Assembly (NCBI GenBank): GCA_023381895.1
Contig: JAMCTA010000063.1
Location: 1-9,221, forward strand
From: Chloroflexota bacterium
Lineage (GTDB): Bacteria > Chloroflexota > UBA4733
Direction: 5' to 3'
DNA length: 9,221 bases
The notes under the pieces: model-generated
Databases searched by the model: none
Told to the model about the DNA's origin: nothing
The model's input: the letters and a program-made list of their open reading frames with translations, nothing else
Shown: piece by piece, positions 6,043-9,221 of the stretch
Layout of the letters: each line of letters starts with the position of its first letter
How positions within the stretch are numbered: the stretch's first letter is position 1
Program-made: the position numbers and the translations under genes

Positions 6043-7074
6043 GTGGCCGGGGTGCGGCGTGGTGTACGAATAGCTGGATGGGGGAAGTACGTTCCCCAGC
6101 GAGTGTTGACAAACGCCGACCTCGAGCGCATGGTAGACACGTCCGACGAGTGGATCACAACGCGAACCGGTATCAAAGAGCGCCGCCTCGCCGCAGACGA
6201 CGAGAGCACCAGTAGCATGGCAACTGCGGCATCGCTTGCAGCTCTCAAACAAGCTGGCGCAGACCCTTCACAGGTCCAGTTGATCATCTGCGCCACCATC
6301 ACTCCGGAGTACCAGTTCCCATCGGTCGCCTGCCTCCTTCAGAGTGCCTTGGGGTGCCAAGCAGCTGCTTTTGATCTTCATGCCGCGTGTTCCGGCTTCA
6401 TCTATGCGGTCGCCACCGGGAGCCAGTTCATCGAAAATGGTATCTACGAGCGCGTGCTCGTGGTTGGCGCCGAGACGCTCTCGCGCATCACTGATTGGAC
6501 AGATCGCAGCACCTGTGTCCTCTTTGGCGATGGGGCTGGAGCCGTCTACCTGGAGGCCACTACCAGAGAGAGCAACCTACGCGCCACATGGCTCGGTGCT
6601 GATGGCAGCAACCCCAGCTATCTCTACATGGATAGCCAGGCACGCCCCTCAGCGACCACGGAGGGAACTGCGGGGGGAAGCACCTGCGTCAACCTCCTTC
6701 CGCCAGCGCCTCCTCAGACCAACGTCATCCGCATGGACGGCCGCGAAGTCTTTCGCTTCTCCACTCGCATCCTTGTCGAGGCTGTGCAACGTGTTGCCGA
6801 ACAGGCCGGATGGAAGCTCGATGAGATCGACCTGATCGTTCCGCATCAGGCGAACTACCGGATCATTCTCTCCGCGAGCAACTATCTCGGTGTTCCACTC
6901 GATCGTTTCTATCTGAACGTCCAGCGCTATGGCAATACGTCGGCTGCCTCCGTCCCCATCGCCCTTACTGAAGCAGTGGCGGAAGGTCGGTTGCAGCCGG
7001 GGCACAAAGTCGTCCTCGTGGCCTTCGGGGGTGGCCTCACGTGGGGCGCGCTCGCCCTGCAGTGGCCGAGATAG
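6043..7074 (+). CDS. fabH: Beta-ketoacyl-ACP synthase III (FabH)
   Basis: Predicted 343-aa cytoplasmic thiolase-fold enzyme that condenses an acyl-CoA primer with malonyl-ACP to start type II fatty-acid synthesis. The catalytic triad of the KAS III family is complete: C116 in HAACSG, H268 in PHQAN and N298 in GNTSA. The N-terminal segment with DEWI and RTGIKERR (41-48) is typical of FabH, as is the GGGLTWGA block near the C terminus. It is somewhat longer than E. coli FabH, mainly because of a Pro/Ser/Thr-rich loop at about 196-226. The GTG at 6043 is the first in-frame start before the conserved RIAGWGKYVP strand; GGAAG about 9 nt upstream is a modest ribosome site, and a GTG at 6052 is an alternative. 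No other fatty-acid genes are adjacent, so it appears to be a single-gene unit. A related non-FAS KAS III cannot be fully excluded. Confidence 0.94.
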   Translation: MAGVRRGVRIAGWGKYVPQRVLTNADLERMVDTSDEWITTRTGIKERRLAADDESTSSMATAASLAALKQAGADPSQVQLIICATITPEYQFPSVACLLQSALGCQAAAFDLHAACSGFIYAVATGSQFIENGIYERVLVVGAETLSRITDWTDRSTCVLFGDGAGAVYLEATTRESNLRATWLGADGSNPSYLYMDSQARPSATTEGTAGGSTCVNLLPPAPPQTNVIRMDGREVFRFSTRILVEAVQRVAEQAGWKLDEIDLIVPHQANYRIILSASNYLGVPLDRFYLNVQRYGNTSAASVPIALTEAVAEGRLQPGHKVVLVAFGGGLTWGALALQWPR

Positions 7075-7085
7075 CGACTACACTA

Positions 7086-7098
7086 TCGCGGGCCGCGA
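7086..7098. terminator. Short GC hairpin between convergent fabH and lepB
   Basis: TCGCG (7086-7090) and CGCGA (7094-7098) form a stem around 3 nt in the 70-bp space between the two convergent stops. Neither strand shows a T-run after it, so termination activity is uncertain. Confidence 0.2.
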
Positions 7099-7144
7099 CG
7101 ACGGCAACAAAGCGCTCCGATCATTCTCTGTCCGCTGCCGCCTC

Positions 7145-7756
7145 TTACTGGCTTGGCGGAACCGTTGACACATCGTAGCGAGCGTGCGGCACGAGCCCCC
7201 AGCGAGACGGAGGCCAGTACACCAGCCAGGCTTTACCGATGATCTCATTCTGAGGCAAGAAGCCCCAGATGTGGGAGTCGTTGCTATCATTGCGGTTGTC
7301 ACCCAGCACCCAGTACTTCCCTGGGGGGACCTTGGTGGGAGGCACGGTGTAGAGGGGCGGTTGCAATATGTACGGCTCGTTCAGCGGCTTGCCGTTCAGA
7401 TAGACCTTACCTCCGTGCACTGCCACTGTGTCACCAGGGACACCAATGACACGCTTGATGAAATCCCGACTGGGATCTTGCGGATCCTGGAGCACGATGA
7501 TGTCTCCAGTCTGCGGATGCTGGAACCAGTAGACCGCTTTGAGTACCACCACGAACTCACCGTTGTGCATGGTTGGGTCCATACTGTGACCCTCAACCTG
7601 ATAGTTCTGGAGGAAGAGCCGGATAGCAAAGAAGACCACGGCGGTGAGGAGGATGGTCTCGATGAGCTCACGGATCGCGGACTTTTGCTTAGTCGTCGCA
7701 GCCGGCCGGGTCTGTTCGTCTTTTCCAGCGGTATTTGTGGGGAGAGACTCCAACAC
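7145..7756 (-). CDS. lepB: Signal peptidase I
   Basis: Predicted 203-aa membrane-anchored serine protease that removes signal peptides from exported proteins. A charged cytoplasmic N-terminus (1-30) is followed by one membrane segment (about 31-48), then the extracytoplasmic S26 catalytic domain. The nucleophile S58 lies in GHSMDPTM, the general base K101 in FIKRVIGVPGD, and the conserved GDNRNDSNDSH box is at 152-162. The single anchor and short length resemble Gram-positive-type enzymes rather than E. coli LepB with two anchors and a large insertion. The start is uncertain: GTG at 7756 follows AAGGG with short spacing, TTG at 7753 has better spacing, and GTG at 7768 has no ribosome site. 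All give nearly the same protein. The gene converges with fabH and diverges from dnaE. Confidence 0.94.
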   Translation of the reverse strand: MLESLPTNTAGKDEQTRPAATTKQKSAIRELIETILLTAVVFFAIRLFLQNYQVEGHSMDPTMHNGEFVVVLKAVYWFQHPQTGDIIVLQDPQDPSRDFIKRVIGVPGDTVAVHGGKVYLNGKPLNEPYILQPPLYTVPPTKVPPGKYWVLGDNRNDSNDSHIWGFLPQNEIIGKAWLVYWPPSRWGLVPHARYDVSTVPPSQ

Positions 7757-7800
7757 ATATCCCTTCACTCACTGCAGCGCTACCGTAGGCCCCATCACGC

Positions 7801-7824
7801 AGGCCCGCCTCGAAAAGCGGGGAC
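7801..7824 (-). other. Leader hairpin upstream of lepB
   Basis: On the minus strand CCCGC and GCGGG pair around an 8-nt T-rich loop, with further GG/CC pairing after a 2-nt bulge. It lies about 45 nt upstream of the lepB start, so it would be in the mRNA leader if transcription begins near 7876. Role unknown. Confidence 0.3.
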
Positions 7825-7882
7825 CACGAGGAAGTGGGATCACACTCAGCTCGAGGTTCGGTTATCACACTGACCTCAGGCT

Positions 7883-7888
7883 ATTGTA
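7883..7888 (-). promoter_or_regulatory. Candidate -10 box TACAAT upstream of lepB
   Basis: On the minus strand this reads TACAAT in the context CGGTACAATAGCC, close to CGCTACAATGGCC before fabH. The predicted leader would be about 120 nt. No good -35 is present. Confidence 0.3.
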
Positions 7889-7940
7889 CCGACCCCACCT
7901 TTGCCACTGCTTCCAACGTTTGAGGAGGCAGCGCGTATTG

Positions 7941-7969
7941 CCCCTCGGGGAGGGGTTGCAACTCCCCTC
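7941..7969 (+). promoter_or_regulatory. Overlapping alternative hairpins upstream of dnaE
   Basis: CCCCTC (7941-7946), GAGGGG (7950-7955) and CCCCTC (7964-7969) occur in order. The middle arm can pair with the left (3-nt loop) or the right (8-nt loop TTGCAACT), but not both. The element ends 54 nt before the dnaE start. Whether it is transcribed toward dnaE or lepB is not known. Confidence 0.35.
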
Positions 7970-8023
7970 ATCATCGAGGCTCGGTAGACTGACCACAGAG
8001 CGAACACAGGTAGTGAGGGTGTG

Positions 8024-9221
8024 ATGTCCAGCTTCGCCCATTTGCACGTGCATTCTGAGTACAGCCTTCTCGATGGCCTGGCGCGTATTCCAGATCTGGT
8101 CGCCGAGGCGAAGGCCCAAGGCATGCCAGCGCTCGCCTTGACTGATCACGGCAACATGCACGGCGCAATCGAGTTCTACAAGACGGCACGAGAAGGCGGC
8201 GTGAAACCGATCATTGGCTGTGAGGTCTACTGCGCACAACGAACCATGCACGACCGCCAGCCGAAGCTCGACTCCAGCCCCTACCACCTCACACTCCTTG
8301 CCACCGACGAGACGGGCTATCGTAACCTCATCAAGCTCGTGAGCAAGGCCAACCTCGATGGCTTCTACTATAAGCCGCGTATCGATCTCAACTTACTCGG
8401 ACAGCACAGCGAGGGCTTGGTCGCTCTCTCGGGTTGCCTGGGCGCCCAGGTACCGCAGCTCCTTCTGCAAGGACGTGAAGAGGAAGCTGTCCAGACGATT
8501 CGCTGGTTCCACGAGGTATTCGGGCCCGAGCGCTACTTCCTAGAGCTGCAAGATCATCAGATTCAAGAGCAGCAGAAGATCAACCGCTTCCTCATCGATT
8601 ACGGACGGTGCCACGGCATTTCTCTTGTCTGTACCAACGATGTGCACTACGTGCGCCGGGAGGATGCCGAGATACAGGACATTCTCCTCTGTGTACAGAC
8701 AGGTACGCGCGTCACAGACGAGAAGCGTATGCGGATGGCGACAGAGGAGTTCTATCTCAAGAGCCCGGAGGCGATGCGTGCGATTTTTGCCGAGCTGCCG
8801 GACGCACTGAGCAACACCCTGCGTATCGCCGAGCAATGCAACCTCACCCTTGAGTTCGGGCGCACTGCCCTCCCCGAGTTCACCATTCCCGCCGGTTATT
8901 CCGCGGAGACCTACTTCCAGGAGTGCACCTGGCAGCGGTTTCCCGAACGCTACCCGGTCGTGACTCAAGAACTCAAAGAGCGCGTCCAGGAAGAGCTGGA
9001 TGTCATCTGCCAGCTCGGCTTCGCCCAGTACCTCCTCATCGTCGCCGACTTCATCACCTGGGCACGCAACCGCGGCATCATGGCGGAAGTGCGCGGCTCT
9101 GTCGGGGGATCCGTGATCGCCTACATCCTCGGGATTAGTGACGTTGACCCCATCCTCTACAACCTGCCGTTTGAGCGCTTTCTCAGCTCGGAGCGGCGGG
9201 AGATGCCCGACATCGACACCG
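8024..9221 (+). CDS. dnaE: DNA polymerase III subunit alpha, N-terminal part (gene continues past the window)
   Basis: The first 399 codons are open to the window edge; complete bacterial DnaE is usually above 1,100 residues. This is the replicative polymerase catalytic subunit. The PHP domain comes first: HLHVHSEYS (6-14), TDHGNMHG (40-47), GCE (65-67), YH88, SGC138 and NDVHY (205-209) supply a seemingly full set of metal ligands, unlike E. coli where this domain is degenerate, so a zinc- or manganese-type PHP activity is possible. The polymerase palm begins near 290, with LGFAQYLLIVADFI, the nucleotide-site motif VRGSVGGS (356-363) and PDID at 395-398. D396 and D398 correspond to the first two catalytic aspartates. 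The ATG at 8024 follows GAGGG at 4 nt; a GTG at 8021 is too close to that site. It is divergent from lepB. Confidence 0.96.
   Translation, partial: MSSFAHLHVHSEYSLLDGLARIPDLVAEAKAQGMPALALTDHGNMHGAIEFYKTAREGGVKPIIGCEVYCAQRTMHDRQPKLDSSPYHLTLLATDETGYRNLIKLVSKANLDGFYYKPRIDLNLLGQHSEGLVALSGCLGAQVPQLLLQGREEEAVQTIRWFHEVFGPERYFLELQDHQIQEQQKINRFLIDYGRCHGISLVCTNDVHYVRREDAEIQDILLCVQTGTRVTDEKRMRMATEEFYLKSPEAMRAIFAELPDALSNTLRIAEQCNLTLEFGRTALPEFTIPAGYSAETYFQECTWQRFPERYPVVTQELKERVQEELDVICQLGFAQYLLIVADFITWARNRGIMAEVRGSVGGSVIAYILGISDVDPILYNLPFERFLSSERREMPDIDT

Noticed and set aside
7790..7870. A GC-rich segment with GGTTCGGTTAT resembling a tRNA T-arm or T-box end
   Set aside because: The rest of a tRNA cloverleaf cannot be formed and the T-box consensus is absent.

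Overview
This is a GC-rich bacterial chromosome segment holding nine protein-coding genes on both strands. There is no sign of phage, transposon, CRISPR, rRNA or tRNA. The fairly compact layout, frequent GTG starts, a small single-anchor signal peptidase, and a dnaE with a complete metal-type PHP domain and no linked housekeeping operon suggest a free-living, non-enterobacterial organism. My best guess is Chloroflexota (Thermomicrobia-like). That rests on the general look of the FabH and DnaE proteins, not on a search.

Layout. (1) 37-1158 minus: an enolase-superfamily (mandelate racemase/muconate lactonizing type) enzyme, probably a sugar-acid dehydratase. (2) 1292-2119 plus: a soluble transglutaminase-like protein, divergent from gene 1. 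(3) 2120-2622: about 500 bp without a convincing gene, with a terminator candidate just after gene 2 and promoter candidates before gene 4. (4) 2623-3798 plus: a full-length two-domain chromate-transporter-family protein (ChrA type). (5) 3809-4459 minus: a TiaS-like (tRNA-Ile2 agmatinylcytidine synthetase-related) protein that lacks the family's acidic DDTD motif. (6) 4489-5565 minus: a Gfo/Idh/MocA oxidoreductase, 29 nt upstream of gene 5 and likely its operon partner. (7) 5639-5977 plus: a one-domain cupin with KdgF-like active-site residues, divergent from gene 6 across a 73-bp gap holding a 21-nt inverted repeat. (8) 6043-7074 plus: FabH (ketoacyl-ACP synthase III). (9) 7145-7756 minus: LepB, convergent with fabH. 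(10) 8024 to the window end, plus: the N-terminal third of DnaE, divergent from lepB across a 267-bp region with several hairpins.

How they fit together. Genes 1, 6 and 7 are consistent with catabolism of acidic sugars (aldonates, aldarates or uronates). The Gfo/Idh and cupin pair sharing one short control region is the best supported functional unit. The right third is housekeeping: fatty-acid initiation, protein secretion and DNA replication. I found no defence island or clearly new multi-gene system. The least ordinary items are the TiaS-like protein with altered motif, the divergent operator candidate, and a pair of mutually exclusive hairpins before dnaE.
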